Assembly: GCF_014204795.1 (NCBI RefSeq)
Contig: NZ_JACHMB010000001.1
Location: forward strand, 5,654,501-5,718,500
Direction: 5' to 3'
Origin: Nonomuraea jabiensis
GTDB lineage: Bacteria; Actinomycetota; Actinomycetes; Streptosporangiales; Streptosporangiaceae
DNA length: 64,000 nt
Below, piece after piece: positions 40,403-49,355 of this stretch. How positions within the stretch are numbered: position 1 is the first letter of the stretch; each line of letters starts with the position of its first letter. The notes under the pieces were generated by a model. It was given only the letters and a program-made list of their open reading frames with translations, did not search any database and was not told the origin of the DNA. A program made the translations under genes and the position numbers.

Positions 40403-41018
40403 GATCCCAGGATCGTACTGAGCAGCTCTTATCGCGAGAAGCATGATCCAAACAGCGACGCCTGGGCCATGGGGTAAACGTTGGATGCTGCGGCACCAGG
40501 TTGCCCGGATCAGGCGCTGAGGTCGAGATCCGATCCGTCGTGCTCGCCCTGTCAAGCGGGACGTCGACCTGGTCGCCGGCCCAGCCGCTGCCGGTCGTGC
40601 AGGTCATCGAGATGCCGAAGGCGTGATCCAGCAGCTCGACCGCCCAGCGGTCTTTCGGTGTCGTGGGCAGCGCGAGGAGCGGATCCATCTCGTCGAAGCT
40701 TGCGGGATCCGACCAGCAGTTCTGGCCCGTCGCGGACTGGGTGGCGCTTCACGGCAGGTCGCTGGGGTCGCGGTCAGGCCAGCGGGTGGCCGGAGGCGTG
40801 TCGGTCTGGGTGGGTGTCAGTCGGCCCACCGCCTCGCCGGTCAACGGGTGGGCTGCGCGATGGCGCCGTAGGCGCGGGGGTTGCGCCGGAAGGCGCCTGG
40901 ATGAGAACGCCTGAGCCCCGAGCGCGAAGCGCTCCCCTCGGGAAGCCCTTTGTGCTCGGGGCGGGTGTCAGCAGGCCCACTTGGTAATCGGGCAACGGGC
41001 GGGTGGCCCCTGGCCCAC
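40403..41018. other. Non-coding 616-bp region with imperfect direct repeats
   Basis: No supported gene. GGGTGTCAG followed by a G/C-rich 36-bp tail occurs at 40812-40855 and, degenerate, at 40963-41010. On the minus strand a fragment DRWAVELLDHAFGISMTCTT is present in an ORF ending at 40302, with no family recognised; it may be a gene relic. Several short GC hairpins cluster at 40860-40940. Confidence 0.5.
40920..40934. terminator. Hairpin downstream of the DUF5941-like gene
   Basis: GAGCGC-GAA-GCGCTC, a compact stem-loop 84 bp beyond the minus-strand gene's stop, within a group of GC hairpins. Confidence 0.45.
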
Positions 41019-41741
41019 CTACCCCTTGTCCGCCTCGCCGGTGGCCTGTTCGAGCTGGTCCTCCGGGGAGGCCTCGAGGTCCTGCTCGGCGTCGGCGCCC
41101 GCCTGGGCGGAGGCCTTGTCGAGGCGGACCCAGCTGGTCACGCTCTCCACGGCGAACAGCACGAAGAGGTACGCCGTCAGCACCGCCAGCACGGGCGTCA
41201 GGATGTCGAGCGCGGCGCCCAGGCCGATGACCAGCAGGCGCACCTCCCAGCCCAGGCCCGCGTGGAACACCCAGGCGGGCGGCCAGATGCTCTGCCGGGT
41301 CCGGTAGACGGTGTCGTACGTGTGGTAGCCCACGACGTAGACGAGCACGAACAGCAGCCACTTGGGCGCGTCCGCGGCCAGGCCGATCGCGATCATGGCG
41401 AGGAACTCGGCGCCGCGCAGCAGCGGCGGGGTCAGCCAGTCGAAGCGGCCCAGGTGGTCGCGCGGCGTGGTCGGCAGCACGAGCAGCAGCGTGGTCGCGA
41501 CGGGCAGGAGGAGGATGGGGCCGCCCTGGTCGAGCAGGCCGGTGACCAGGAAGGCGACCACGGCCAGGAGGGCCACGAGCGTGGCGGGCACGGGCGGCAG
41601 GCCCTTGCCGAGCTTGCCGGCGAGGGCGTGGGCGAGCGGGCCGTCGTCACGGTAGGCGAGCAGGCGGGCGGTCTGGATGCGACGGCGTTCCTCGTCGGGG
41701 TCCGGCGTGGGGGTGGCCATGGCCTGCGGTTGGGTGATCAT
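41019..41741 (-). CDS. DUF5941-like membrane protein
   Basis: A 240-residue protein with five or six hydrophobic helices (ALLAVVAFLVTGLL, ILLLPVATTLLLVLP, AEFLAMIAIGLAA, LLFVLVYVVGYHTYDTVYRT) and an acidic tail DAEQDLEASPEDQLEQATGE. In Streptomyces the DUF5941 domain is found together with a CDP-alcohol phosphatidyltransferase domain; here the two are adjacent genes overlapping by ATGA. It probably works with that enzyme in membrane lipid synthesis. The frame is open upstream to 41936 but the overlap sets the start. Confidence 0.75.
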   Translation of the reverse strand: MITQPQAMATPTPDPDEERRRIQTARLLAYRDDGPLAHALAGKLGKGLPPVPATLVALLAVVAFLVTGLLDQGGPILLLPVATTLLLVLPTTPRDHLGRFDWLTPPLLRGAEFLAMIAIGLAADAPKWLLFVLVYVVGYHTYDTVYRTRQSIWPPAWVFHAGLGWEVRLLVIGLGAALDILTPVLAVLTAYLFVLFAVESVTSWVRLDKASAQAGADAEQDLEASPEDQLEQATGEADKG

Positions 41742-43246
41742 ACGAGCGACCTCATGAGGCGTCCGGTGAGAGTGTAGGCGGCGGCGACGGAGCCCCAGAT
41801 CACCAGGGTGATGAAAGTGATCCGGGCGTCGAAGAGAGCGGCGGTGATCGCGATGGCCGCGAACCGCTCGCCGATGGGGAAGACGATCATCTTGCGGGCC
41901 CAGTGGACGGCGCGGAACTTGCCGGCCTTGGTCCACATCTTGAGCACGCCCCGCAGACCCTGGCTGCGCTCGACCTTGCGGCGCGTGAGGGCCTGACGCA
42001 GGGCGCGGTCGTCGGGCGCGTCCAGTGCCAGCGTGGGCAGCGGGGACGGGGGCTTGCGGCGGTTGGCGACGCCGAAGGAGAAGTCGAGCAGGTGGCGTAC
42101 GGACTGCAGGCCGATCGCGGCCAGCGCCAGGATCCAGATGTCGTCACTGTTGCCCGAGACGACCCAGCCGATGGCGAGCCCGGCGAAGACCACGTACTCC
42201 TTGAACCGGTCGAACGTGGCGTCCAGCCAGGCCCCCAGCACGCCGAACTTGCGCGCGTAGCGGGCGACCTGCCCGTCCACGCAGTCGAAGACGAACGCGA
42301 AGTAGATCAGCACGCCGCCCAGCACCATCCACGGCCGGTCGCCGGTGGCGAAGCAGGCGGCGGCGGCCACGCCGAGCGCGATCGAGATCAGCGTCACCTG
42401 GTTGGGCGTCAGCCCGCGCCGGGCCGCCCAGCGGGCGATGAAGCGGGAGTAGGTGGAGACGAAGTACGTGGTGAAGAAGCCGTCGGCGCCCTTGACCGCG
42501 TTGTTGAGCCTGGCCCGGTCCTCGTCCATGCCGGCCATCTCGGCGCCGGCCTCGTTGACCTCTTCCTGGGTCGTGACCCGGCGGTAGAACAGGTCGCGCC
42601 GGCCCCTGATGCCGACCGACACGCCGTTGCGCACCAGGCCGAACACGATCAGCTGCACCAGGTCGTCGTCCTCGCCGAACGTGTCGGCCATCGCGGCCAG
42701 CTCGCGGCAGGTCTGCGCCAGGACGGGCGCGTTGCGGGCGCTGACGTGCAGCGGGCCGAGCAGGATGGCGTTGGGCCTGGTCACGGCGTGGCGAGCGGTG
42801 CCCACCGAGACCACGCGCGACTTGCCGACGCGCGAGCGGACGGGCAGCCCCTCGAGGCGGCCGAGGCCGATCTCGGGCTCTGCCTCGTCGATGGGGACGA
42901 CGTCCTCCTGCGCCTCCTCTGTCACCTCCGGCCGCGGCTCTTTGGCGACGAGCGCCAGCGCGCCGCGCTTGGCCTTGGTGATCTGGTAGATCAGCTCGTC
43001 GTGGACGACGGAGTTTTCCGGGATGATGAAGAGGTTCTCCGTCGCGGCCTCCGCGACGTCGGCCAGCGCGCGCAGGGCGGCGGCCACGTCGCCTGACTCG
43101 ATCGTGGCGAGCCGCGGATCCATGGAAGTGAGCTGGCTGCGCAGGCGTTCGGCCACGGTGGGATTGCCTGGCAGCGCGGCCAGCCTCAGGCCGGTCGGAG
43201 AGGTGTCGGGGCCGGGCGAGGCGCCCAGCAGGACCACGCGGGTCAT
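41738..43246 (-). CDS. CDP-alcohol phosphatidyltransferase family protein
   Basis: A 502-residue protein. The N-terminal cytosolic part (MTRVVLLGASPGPDTSP onward, about 260 residues) has a nucleotidyltransferase-like start. The C-terminal membrane domain has the full catalytic signature DG-x2-AR-x8-G-x3-D-x3-D, visible as DGQVARYARKFGVLGAWLDA and TFDRF (about residues 323-346), and about six helices. It would transfer a phospho-alcohol from a CDP-activated donor to a second alcohol, as in phosphatidylinositol phosphate-type synthesis. ATG 43246 has a GGGAG site. It overlaps the DUF5941-like gene. Confidence 0.88.
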   Translation of the reverse strand: MTRVVLLGASPGPDTSPTGLRLAALPGNPTVAERLRSQLTSMDPRLATIESGDVAAALRALADVAEAATENLFIIPENSVVHDELIYQITKAKRGALALVAKEPRPEVTEEAQEDVVPIDEAEPEIGLGRLEGLPVRSRVGKSRVVSVGTARHAVTRPNAILLGPLHVSARNAPVLAQTCRELAAMADTFGEDDDLVQLIVFGLVRNGVSVGIRGRRDLFYRRVTTQEEVNEAGAEMAGMDEDRARLNNAVKGADGFFTTYFVSTYSRFIARWAARRGLTPNQVTLISIALGVAAAACFATGDRPWMVLGGVLIYFAFVFDCVDGQVARYARKFGVLGAWLDATFDRFKEYVVFAGLAIGWVVSGNSDDIWILALAAIGLQSVRHLLDFSFGVANRRKPPSPLPTLALDAPDDRALRQALTRRKVERSQGLRGVLKMWTKAGKFRAVHWARKMIVFPIGERFAAIAITAALFDARITFITLVIWGSVAAAYTLTGRLMRSLV

Positions 43247-43318
43247 GACTCCCTTTCGAGGCGGTAGCGGGGGGTTGAACAACGGGTAATCCGGGGACAG
43301 ACGTCAAAGTCTAGTGAG

Positions 43319-43340
43319 GGTGACGTAAAGTCGCGTCACC
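43319..43340. promoter_or_regulatory. Inverted repeat upstream of recO
   Basis: GGTGACG and CGTCACC with an eight-base spacer in the 140-bp divergent gap between the phosphatidyltransferase gene and recO. It is either an operator or a small hairpin; no known box is recognised. Confidence 0.4.
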
Positions 43341-43386
43341 AGAGCATGCCCGTAACGTCGCTTGGGTGCGGCCGTAAGATGTCCGA

Positions 43387-44121
43387 GTGAGTCTCTACCG
43401 TGACGAAGGCGTAGTTCTACGCACCCAGAAGCTCGGTGAGGCCGACCGCATCGTCACCATCCTGGCCAAGCGCACCGGCAAGATCAGGGCCGTGGCGAGG
43501 GGCGTGCGCCGCACGAAGTCCCGCTTCGGCGCCAGGCTGGAGCCGTTCACGCATGTCGACCTGCAGCTCCACACCGGCCGTACGCTCGACGTCGTCACGC
43601 AGGCGGAGACCATCAGACCTTACGGCGAGACGCTGGCCGCCGACTATCCCCGCTACACCGCCGGCAGCGCGATGCTGGAGACCGCCGACCGGCTGACGCA
43701 CGGGGAGAAGGAGCCGGCGCTGCGGCAGTTCCTGCTGCTGGTGGGCGGGCTGCGCACGCTGGCCGACCGCGGCCACGAGGCCCGGCTGGTCCTGGACGCG
43801 TACTTCCTGCGCTCGCTGGCCGTGGCCGGCTACGCGCCCGCGCTCGACGCGTGCGCCAAGTGCCAGGCGCCGGCGATCAGGGCGTTCGCCATCGTCGCGG
43901 GGGGCGTGGTGTGCGGGGCGTGCCGGCCGGCCGGCTCGGCCGTGCCCGCCGGGGAGACGATCGGGCTCATGACGGCGCTGCTGCGGGGCGACTGGGCCAC
44001 CGCCGACGCCTCGGAGCAGCGTCACCGGAGCGAGTGCAGCGGGCTCGTTGCCGCATATCTGCAATGGCACCTCGAACACGGAATACGCTCTCTCCGACAC
44101 GTCGAAAGGGAGCCTGTGTGA
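43387..44121 (+). CDS. recO: DNA repair protein RecO
   Basis: A 244-residue recombination mediator that helps RecF/RecR load RecA at gaps. The N-terminal OB fold runs LYRDEGVVLRTQKLGEADRI with TKSRFGARLEPF. The C-terminal helical part holds a four-cysteine zinc site, CAKC and CGAC. Start is GTG 43387. The stop overlaps uppS by GTGA, and recO-uppS is a conserved actinobacterial order. Confidence 0.95.
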   Translation: MSLYRDEGVVLRTQKLGEADRIVTILAKRTGKIRAVARGVRRTKSRFGARLEPFTHVDLQLHTGRTLDVVTQAETIRPYGETLAADYPRYTAGSAMLETADRLTHGEKEPALRQFLLLVGGLRTLADRGHEARLVLDAYFLRSLAVAGYAPALDACAKCQAPAIRAFAIVAGGVVCGACRPAGSAVPAGETIGLMTALLRGDWATADASEQRHRSECSGLVAAYLQWHLEHGIRSLRHVEREPV

Positions 44122-44891
44122 ACGTACGACCTCCGACCCCGCATCCGTCGGGCGCGACGCCCCCGCCGATCCCGCGCGACCTGGTGCCCAAGCACGTCGC
44201 CATCATCATGGACGGCAACGGCCGCTGGGCCAAGGCCCGCGGGCTGCCCCGCATCGAGGGGCACAAAGCGGGCGAGTCCTCGCTGTTCGACGTCATCGAG
44301 GGGGCGCTCGAGCTGGGCATCCCCTATCTGAGCGCGTTCGCGTTCTCCACCGAGAACTGGCGGCGGTCGCCCGACGAGGTCCGCTTCCTCATGGGGTTCA
44401 ACCGCGACGTCATCCGGCGGCGGCGCGACGAGCTCAACGCCATGGGCGTGCGCGTGCGGTGGGCGGGCAAGCCGGGGCGGCTGTGGAAGAGCGTCATCTC
44501 GGAGCTGCAGGCGGCCGAGGAGATGACGGTCGGCAACAGCAAGCTGACGTTGCAGTTCTGCGTCAACTACGGCGGGCAGGCCGAGATCGTCGAGGCGGCG
44601 GTCAAGCTGGCCGAGGACATCGCGGCCGGGCGGGTCAAGCCGTCCAAGGTCAACGAGAAGGTGTTCGCGCGTTACCTGGACGAGCCGGAGATCCCCGAGG
44701 TGGATCTGTTCGTGCGGTCGTCGGGGGAGCAGCGCTTCTCCAACTTCCTGCTGTGGCAGTCCGCCTACGCCGAGATGGTCTTCCTCGACCGGCTGTGGCC
44801 CGACTTCGACCGCAGGGATCTGTGGGAGGCCTGCGAGACCTTCGCCAAGCGCGACAGGCGCTACGGCGGGGCGCTGCCCAACCCGGTCTGA
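44118..44891 (+). CDS. uppS: Isoprenyl (undecaprenyl/decaprenyl) diphosphate synthase
   Basis: A 257-residue cis-prenyltransferase that lengthens farnesyl diphosphate with isopentenyl diphosphate, giving the lipid carrier for cell-wall sugars. The signature includes HVAIIMDGNGRWAKARGLPR with catalytic D32, GHKAGE, FAFSTENWRR, and the C-terminal DLFVRSSGEQRFSNFLLWQS and YAEMVF. Start GTG 44118 overlaps recO; the following hairpin ends the unit. Confidence 0.95.
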   Translation: MNVRPPTPHPSGATPPPIPRDLVPKHVAIIMDGNGRWAKARGLPRIEGHKAGESSLFDVIEGALELGIPYLSAFAFSTENWRRSPDEVRFLMGFNRDVIRRRRDELNAMGVRVRWAGKPGRLWKSVISELQAAEEMTVGNSKLTLQFCVNYGGQAEIVEAAVKLAEDIAAGRVKPSKVNEKVFARYLDEPEIPEVDLFVRSSGEQRFSNFLLWQSAYAEMVFLDRLWPDFDRRDLWEACETFAKRDRRYGGALPNPV

Positions 44892-44893
44892 CC

Positions 44894-44917
44894 GGCCCCG
44901 ATCTGGAGATCGGGGCC
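44894..44917 (+). terminator. Terminator after recO-uppS
   Basis: GGCCCCGATCT and AGATCGGGGCC form a perfect 11-bp stem separated by two bases, just after the uppS stop. Confidence 0.8.
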
Positions 44918-44933
44918 CAGGGCTGGCTGGCGC

Positions 44934-44969
44934 CTATACGCGGGTATAGCCTGCTGTTCACCGGAACAG
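44934..44969 (+). promoter_or_regulatory. Two palindromes ahead of the ABC permease
   Basis: CTATAC-GCGG-GTATAG (44934-44949) and CTGTTC-ACCG-GAACAG (44954-44969) are adjacent, 6-bp arms each with four-base spacers. The first includes a TATA-like -10 candidate. They lie 34-69 bp upstream of the ATG and look like an operator pair for a regulator encoded elsewhere. Confidence 0.5.
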
Positions 44970-45002
44970 TTGGCTGTACTCGTGAGTAGGAGCTGATGCC
45001 GA

Positions 45003-46628
45003 ATGGCTGACGCACGAAAAGGCCGGGCCGGAGCTCTGGCGGGCACCGGCCACCTCGTCCGCCTGGCGCTGCGCCGCGAGCGGGGCATCGCGCCCTGGTG
45101 GATCCTCCTGATCGTGGCCCTGGCCCTGGCTCTGGTGTCCTACGTCAACCGGGCCATGGGCACGTACGAGCTGAAGCTCACCTACGTCGAACTCGCCACC
45201 AGGAACGTCTTCCTGCGGGCACTCGGCGGCGGCCTCATCGAGCCGCGGCTGGAGGTGATCGCGACGTGGCGCAGCGGCGGGTTCCTGTACGTGGCGAGCG
45301 CGCTCGCGGCCCTCATGTCGGTCGTCCGCCACACGCGCAGGGAGGAGGACGAGGGGAGGGCCGAGCTGGTCCGCTCCGGCATGGTGAGCCGCCACGCGCC
45401 CCTGACCGCCGCTCTGCTGGTCGCCGGCGGGATCAGCCTGGCCGGCGGGGTGCTGACCGGGGCCGTGCTCGTCGGGCTCGGGTTCGAGCTCGTCGGGACC
45501 GTCGCCTACGGGGCCGCGATCACGGTCGCGGGCTGGGTGTTCGGCGCCGTCGCGGCGGTGGCCGCGCAGCTCGCGCGCAGCGCCCGCACGGCCACCGCGA
45601 TCAGCCTGGCCGCGCTCGGCGCCGCCTACGTGATGCGTTACGCCGGTGACGCGACCGGACAGTACTGGCTGAAGGCGCTGTCGCCGATCGGCTGGAGCCA
45701 CCTGGTGCGGGCCTACCAGGACGAGCGGTGGTGGCTGCTCGGCGTGTCGGTGCTGGTCAGCGTGGTCCTGTACGCGGTCGCGTACCGGCTGCTCGACCGC
45801 CGCGACCTCGGCGAGGGCCTGCTGCCCGAGCGCCTGGGCCGGGAGTCGGCGCCGGAGCTGCGCGGCCCGATCAGCCTGGCCTGGCGGCTGCACCGCGCTC
45901 TGCTGGCCAAGTGGGCGGCCGGGGTCGCGTGCTTCGCCGCGGCCGGAGCCGGGCTGAGCCCGCTCGCCCAGGACCTGCTCTCGCGGCCGAGCCTCGTGGT
46001 GCGGAGCATCACGAGCCTCCTCGGCGTGTCCGACACGTCCACCGCGCTGGGCGCGTACTCGTGGTACCTGATCCTCATCATCGCGTACGCCGTCGCGCTC
46101 TACCCGGTGCTCATGACGCTGCGGCTGCGTTCGGAGGAGACCTCGGGCCGCGCGGAGACCGTGCAGTCCACCCCGATCACCCGCCTGCGCTGGGCGGCCG
46201 GTCACCTGGTCGTGACCGGGCTCGGCACGGCGGCGCTGATGGCCGTCGCCGGGCTCGTGTTCGGCGCGCTGTACTCGCTGCTCGTCGGCGATCTCGCCCG
46301 CGACCTGCCCCGCTTCCTGGTGGGAGCGCTGAGCGCCGTGCCGGCGGCCTGGTGCGTGGGGGCGGTCTGCGCGCTCGCGTACGGGCTGCTGCCGAGGGCG
46401 AGCGTGGCGATCTCCTGGATCGTCTGGCTCCTGACCGCCGGGCTCGGCAAGGTCGTCAGCCCCCTGTACGGGCTGTGGCACGGGACCCCGCTGGAGCCGT
46501 TCCACTACATCCCCAACCCGATGCTCGGAACGCCCTTCGACCTCCGCCCGGCCCTCACCCTGACGGCCCTCACGGCGCTGCTCGTCGGCGGCGCCCTCGC
46601 GGCTCTGCGCCGCCGCGACTTCGGGTGA
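45003..46628 (+). CDS. ABC-2-type exporter permease without adjacent ATPase
   Basis: A 541-residue membrane protein with about twelve helices in two halves, each starting with a LVRLALRRERG- or LAWRLHRALLAKW-like amphipathic stretch. The RREEDEGRAELVRSG and RLRSEETSGRAETV motifs are typical of the large permeases annotated as polyketide antibiotic exporters. Such permeases are normally preceded by an ATPase and a TetR gene; neither is present here. It must borrow an ATPase from elsewhere or be an orphan. The next gene, 42 bp later, is an aminoglycoside-phosphotransferase-like protein. Confidence 0.88.
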   Translation: MADARKGRAGALAGTGHLVRLALRRERGIAPWWILLIVALALALVSYVNRAMGTYELKLTYVELATRNVFLRALGGGLIEPRLEVIATWRSGGFLYVASALAALMSVVRHTRREEDEGRAELVRSGMVSRHAPLTAALLVAGGISLAGGVLTGAVLVGLGFELVGTVAYGAAITVAGWVFGAVAAVAAQLARSARTATAISLAALGAAYVMRYAGDATGQYWLKALSPIGWSHLVRAYQDERWWLLGVSVLVSVVLYAVAYRLLDRRDLGEGLLPERLGRESAPELRGPISLAWRLHRALLAKWAAGVACFAAAGAGLSPLAQDLLSRPSLVVRSITSLLGVSDTSTALGAYSWYLILIIAYAVALYPVLMTLRLRSEETSGRAETVQSTPITRLRWAAGHLVVTGLGTAALMAVAGLVFGALYSLLVGDLARDLPRFLVGALSAVPAAWCVGAVCALAYGLLPRASVAISWIVWLLTAGLGKVVSPLYGLWHGTPLEPFHYIPNPMLGTPFDLRPALTLTALTALLVGGALAALRRRDFG

Positions 46629-46670
46629 TTGCTCTAGCATGTCGTCCCATTCGACAAGATCGGGGGGCGG

Positions 46671-47432
46671 ATGGGCGGCCATTCCATCGAGGTGCGGTCC
46701 GACGTGGTGATCAAGCGATACCGGTCGTCGGGCTACGGCGAGCCCGAACGCGAATGGCGCGCCCTGGAGCTGCTGGACGAACACGATCCCGGCCTGGCCC
46801 CCGCGCCGGTGACCGCCGAGCTGGCGGCCGATCCGCCGACCGTGGTGATGTCCCGCCTGGACGGCGCGACGGTGAGCGGGGAGATCGCGGGGAAACGCGT
46901 CGACGCCCTGGCCGAGGCCATCACGGGCGTCCAGCACTCGATCCCGTCCCGGGTGCTCGACCGGGTGCCGGCGCGTGCCGGGCACCCGGTCCATCTCCTT
47001 TCGCAAGTACGCGATTGGGCTTCCGCGGCCACGCCCGAACCCGCGACCGCCGAGGCCCTCCGCGCGGCCACGGACTGGGTGGCCGGGCCGGGCCTGGAGG
47101 CGATGTTCGCGCAGCCGGGCACCCCGGTGTTCGGCACCGGCGACGGGAACCTGGCCAACTACCTGTGGGACGGCACCCGGGTCCGGGTCATCGACTTCGA
47201 GTACTCCGGGCGCAGCGACCGCGCGTTCGAGCTGGCCGAGGTCACTGAGCACATCTCGGTCTGGGAGAACGATCCGGCCGGGTTGACCGCCGTACTCGAC
47301 CGGTTGGAGCTGACCGCCGGGGAGGCGGCCAGGCTCACGGAGTGCCGGCGGCTGATGGCGCTGTACTGGCTGCTGCGCTGCCGCCCGGAGATCCGGCCCG
47401 CGCAGGCGGACCGGATGCTGGCCCTGCTGTAG
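46671..47432 (+). CDS. Aminoglycoside phosphotransferase (APH)-fold protein
   Basis: A 253-residue kinase-like protein. The catalytic loop is FGTGDGNLANYLWD; compared with the usual HGDxxxxN the His is Thr, while Asp and Asn are kept. The metal motif follows as VRVIDFEYSG. The N-lobe lysine is in DVVIKRYR. It may phosphorylate an antibiotic or small metabolite, and the altered His makes the substrate class uncertain. It lies 42 bp downstream of the ABC permease and may share its transcript. Confidence 0.82.
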   Translation: MGGHSIEVRSDVVIKRYRSSGYGEPEREWRALELLDEHDPGLAPAPVTAELAADPPTVVMSRLDGATVSGEIAGKRVDALAEAITGVQHSIPSRVLDRVPARAGHPVHLLSQVRDWASAATPEPATAEALRAATDWVAGPGLEAMFAQPGTPVFGTGDGNLANYLWDGTRVRVIDFEYSGRSDRAFELAEVTEHISVWENDPAGLTAVLDRLELTAGEAARLTECRRLMALYWLLRCRPEIRPAQADRMLALL

Positions 47433-47500
47433 GGCTTCCCAAAGGGCGCCCCACTTCCCTCAGGAGGGCGGTTCCCAGCCGAGCACGCGACGCGCTGGCG

Positions 47501-48355
47501 TCAAAGGGTGCTGACCACGTCCGCCAGCCGGTCCACCTGATCCGGGTCGCTGCCGTAGCAGTAGAGCATGACCTCCTCCACGCCGAGCTCCGCGTACTGC
47601 GCGACGCACTCGCGGATCTGCCCGGGCGTGGTGAGCATCCCGGCGACCATCCGCTCCGCCATGCCGGTGAACTCGTAATAGGCGCCCATCGCCGTACGGG
47701 CCTCGGTGACGACGTCCTCGGAGCCGAGCGCGACGTTCACCTGGGCGACGATGCGGGGCGCGCCGGACCGTCCGGCTTCCCGCCAGAACCGCCGGACCGT
47801 GTCGATGAGCCCGCCGGCCCACGACGGCGCGGCGGCGGCGAGGAACCCGTCGCCCCAGCGCGCGACCCGCGCCAGCGCGGCCGGCTGGAAGCCGCCGAAG
47901 AGCACCTCGGGCCCGCCCGGCCGGGCGGGCAGCGGTCCGATCATGCCGGCGCCGGCACCGTACGGCTCGCCGGACCACAGCCGCCGCATGACGGCCATCT
48001 GCTCGTCGAGCCGCCGTCCCCGGGTACGGAGGTCGGTGCCCGCGACCAGGTGGTCGTCCTCGCGGCCGCCCACGCCGAGCCCCAGCACCAGCCGCCCGCC
48101 GGACATCCGGTCCAGGGTCGCGGCCTGCTTGGCCAGCAGGGCGGGCTCGCGCAGGGGCGCGAGCAGCACTTCGGTCTGCACGCGTACGCGGGTGGTGGCC
48201 CCGGCGACGAGGGCGAGGGCGATCAGCGGTTCGGGGTTGTCGTAGACGAGCCGGTCGAGGAGACCGAGGGTGGTGAAGGGGCCGGCGTCAGCGCGCCGGG
48301 CCCAGTCGAGCAGCGCCGCGGGGTCGCTGATGGGCAGGCCAAGACCGACGTTCAT
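47501..48355 (-). CDS. LLM-class (F420-dependent) oxidoreductase
   Basis: A 284-residue luciferase-like monooxygenase-fold enzyme, likely using reduced coenzyme F420 or FMN. Typical segments are NVGLGLPISDPAALLDWARR, RVRVQTEVLLAPLREPALLA and GGRLVLGLGVGGREDDHLV. ATG 48355 has GGAGGT six bases upstream; the frame is open far upstream (to 48871) but there overlaps the HxlR gene and is not coding. The HxlR regulator upstream on the same strand may control it. Confidence 0.9.
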   Translation of the reverse strand: MNVGLGLPISDPAALLDWARRADAGPFTTLGLLDRLVYDNPEPLIALALVAGATTRVRVQTEVLLAPLREPALLAKQAATLDRMSGGRLVLGLGVGGREDDHLVAGTDLRTRGRRLDEQMAVMRRLWSGEPYGAGAGMIGPLPARPGGPEVLFGGFQPAALARVARWGDGFLAAAAPSWAGGLIDTVRRFWREAGRSGAPRIVAQVNVALGSEDVVTEARTAMGAYYEFTGMAERMVAGMLTTPGQIRECVAQYAELGVEEVMLYCYGSDPDQVDRLADVVSTL

Positions 48356-48512
48356 GAGGTACCTCCGTGAAGGGGCATGCGGAATCGATGCCGCCCCTCC
48401 AGGCCCTCCACGACGGGGAGGCAGGGCTCCCGTTCTGCGGCGCACTTCTGGGGAGCTCCTGATCAGAGTGATCCTCACTCTAGGGCAATCCGCCGCCCGC
48501 GCAAAGCCGGGC

Positions 48513-48887
48513 TCACCCGCGATCGCTCCCGGCCGTGGCGCCCCAGTCCCAGAGTGCTTGGAGGACGGGCCCGAGGCGGCGCCCGTGCGGGGTGAGCCGA
48601 TAGTGCGTACGGGCCGGCCATCCAGACCTCCGGTGACGTTCGAGCACCCCGGCGTCGATGAGCTGCGCCAGCCGATCGGACAGCACCTTGTCCGACAACT
48701 CCGGCAGCGCCCGGCGGAGCTCCGTGAACCCGCGCTCGCCCCGCAGCAACTCGCGGATGACGAGGGTCGTCCACCGCCCGCGCAGCGCCGCGAGCGCGAT
48801 CTCCACCGGGCACGACGGGTCCGGCTCGGTGACCTCGGCCCGAGGATCGTCGGGCAGGCCGGGGTGGCCAACCGTTTGGTGAGTCAC
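48513..48887 (-). CDS. HxlR-family transcriptional regulator
   Basis: A 124-residue winged-helix regulator with CPVEIALAALRGRWTTLVIR, ELSDKVLSDRLAQLIDAGVL and the wing THYRLTPHGRRLGPVLQALW. The HxlR cysteine is in SCPVEI. GTG 48887 has AGGAGG seven bases upstream. It is divergent from the SnoaL-like gene and upstream of the LLM oxidoreductase. Confidence 0.9.
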   Translation of the reverse strand: MTHQTVGHPGLPDDPRAEVTEPDPSCPVEIALAALRGRWTTLVIRELLRGERGFTELRRALPELSDKVLSDRLAQLIDAGVLERHRRSGWPARTHYRLTPHGRRLGPVLQALWDWGATAGSDRG

Positions 48888-48941
48888 GAGGGCGCCTCCT
48901 AGCGTTTCCACATCCACCCGATTTCTACCTGCCGGAAGGAC

Positions 48942-49331
48942 GTGCAGACTGCGATGCGCCAACTCGCCGAACGCCCCGAGGACGTGCCTGCCGCGTTCGC
49001 CGACCGCTTCAACACCGGCGACCCGGCGGCCGTGGCCGAGGTCTACGAGAGCGGGGCGGTGTTCGTACCCGAGCCCGGCACCCCGCTGACCGGCCCGCAG
49101 GCCCAGGCCGCCAACGCCCGCTTCATGGCCCTGGGGGTGCCGATCACGGTCCGGCCGCGGCACGTCTACGCCGCGGGCGACACGGCCCTGCTGATCGTGG
49201 ACTGGGTCATCGACGGTGTGGACCGGGACGGGCAGCAGGTCCACATCGAGGGCACCGCCACCGACGTCGCCCGCCGCGGAGGGGACGGGCACTGGCGGTA
49301 CGTCATCGACAACCCCTTCGGCGTGGCATGA
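48942..49331 (+). CDS. SnoaL/DUF4440-like small protein
   Basis: A 129-residue NTF2-fold protein: VPAAFADRFNTGDPAAVAEV, VYESGAVFVPEPG, and GTATDVARRGGDGHWRYVID. Members include polyketide cyclases, ketosteroid isomerases and many proteins of unknown role. GTG 48942 has a GGAAG site; ATG 48954 is an alternative. It is divergent from the HxlR gene, which is probably its regulator. Confidence 0.85.
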   Translation: MQTAMRQLAERPEDVPAAFADRFNTGDPAAVAEVYESGAVFVPEPGTPLTGPQAQAANARFMALGVPITVRPRHVYAAGDTALLIVDWVIDGVDRDGQQVHIEGTATDVARRGGDGHWRYVIDNPFGVA

Positions 49332-49355
49332 CGGCGGCCGGGAATCAGAGGCCTC

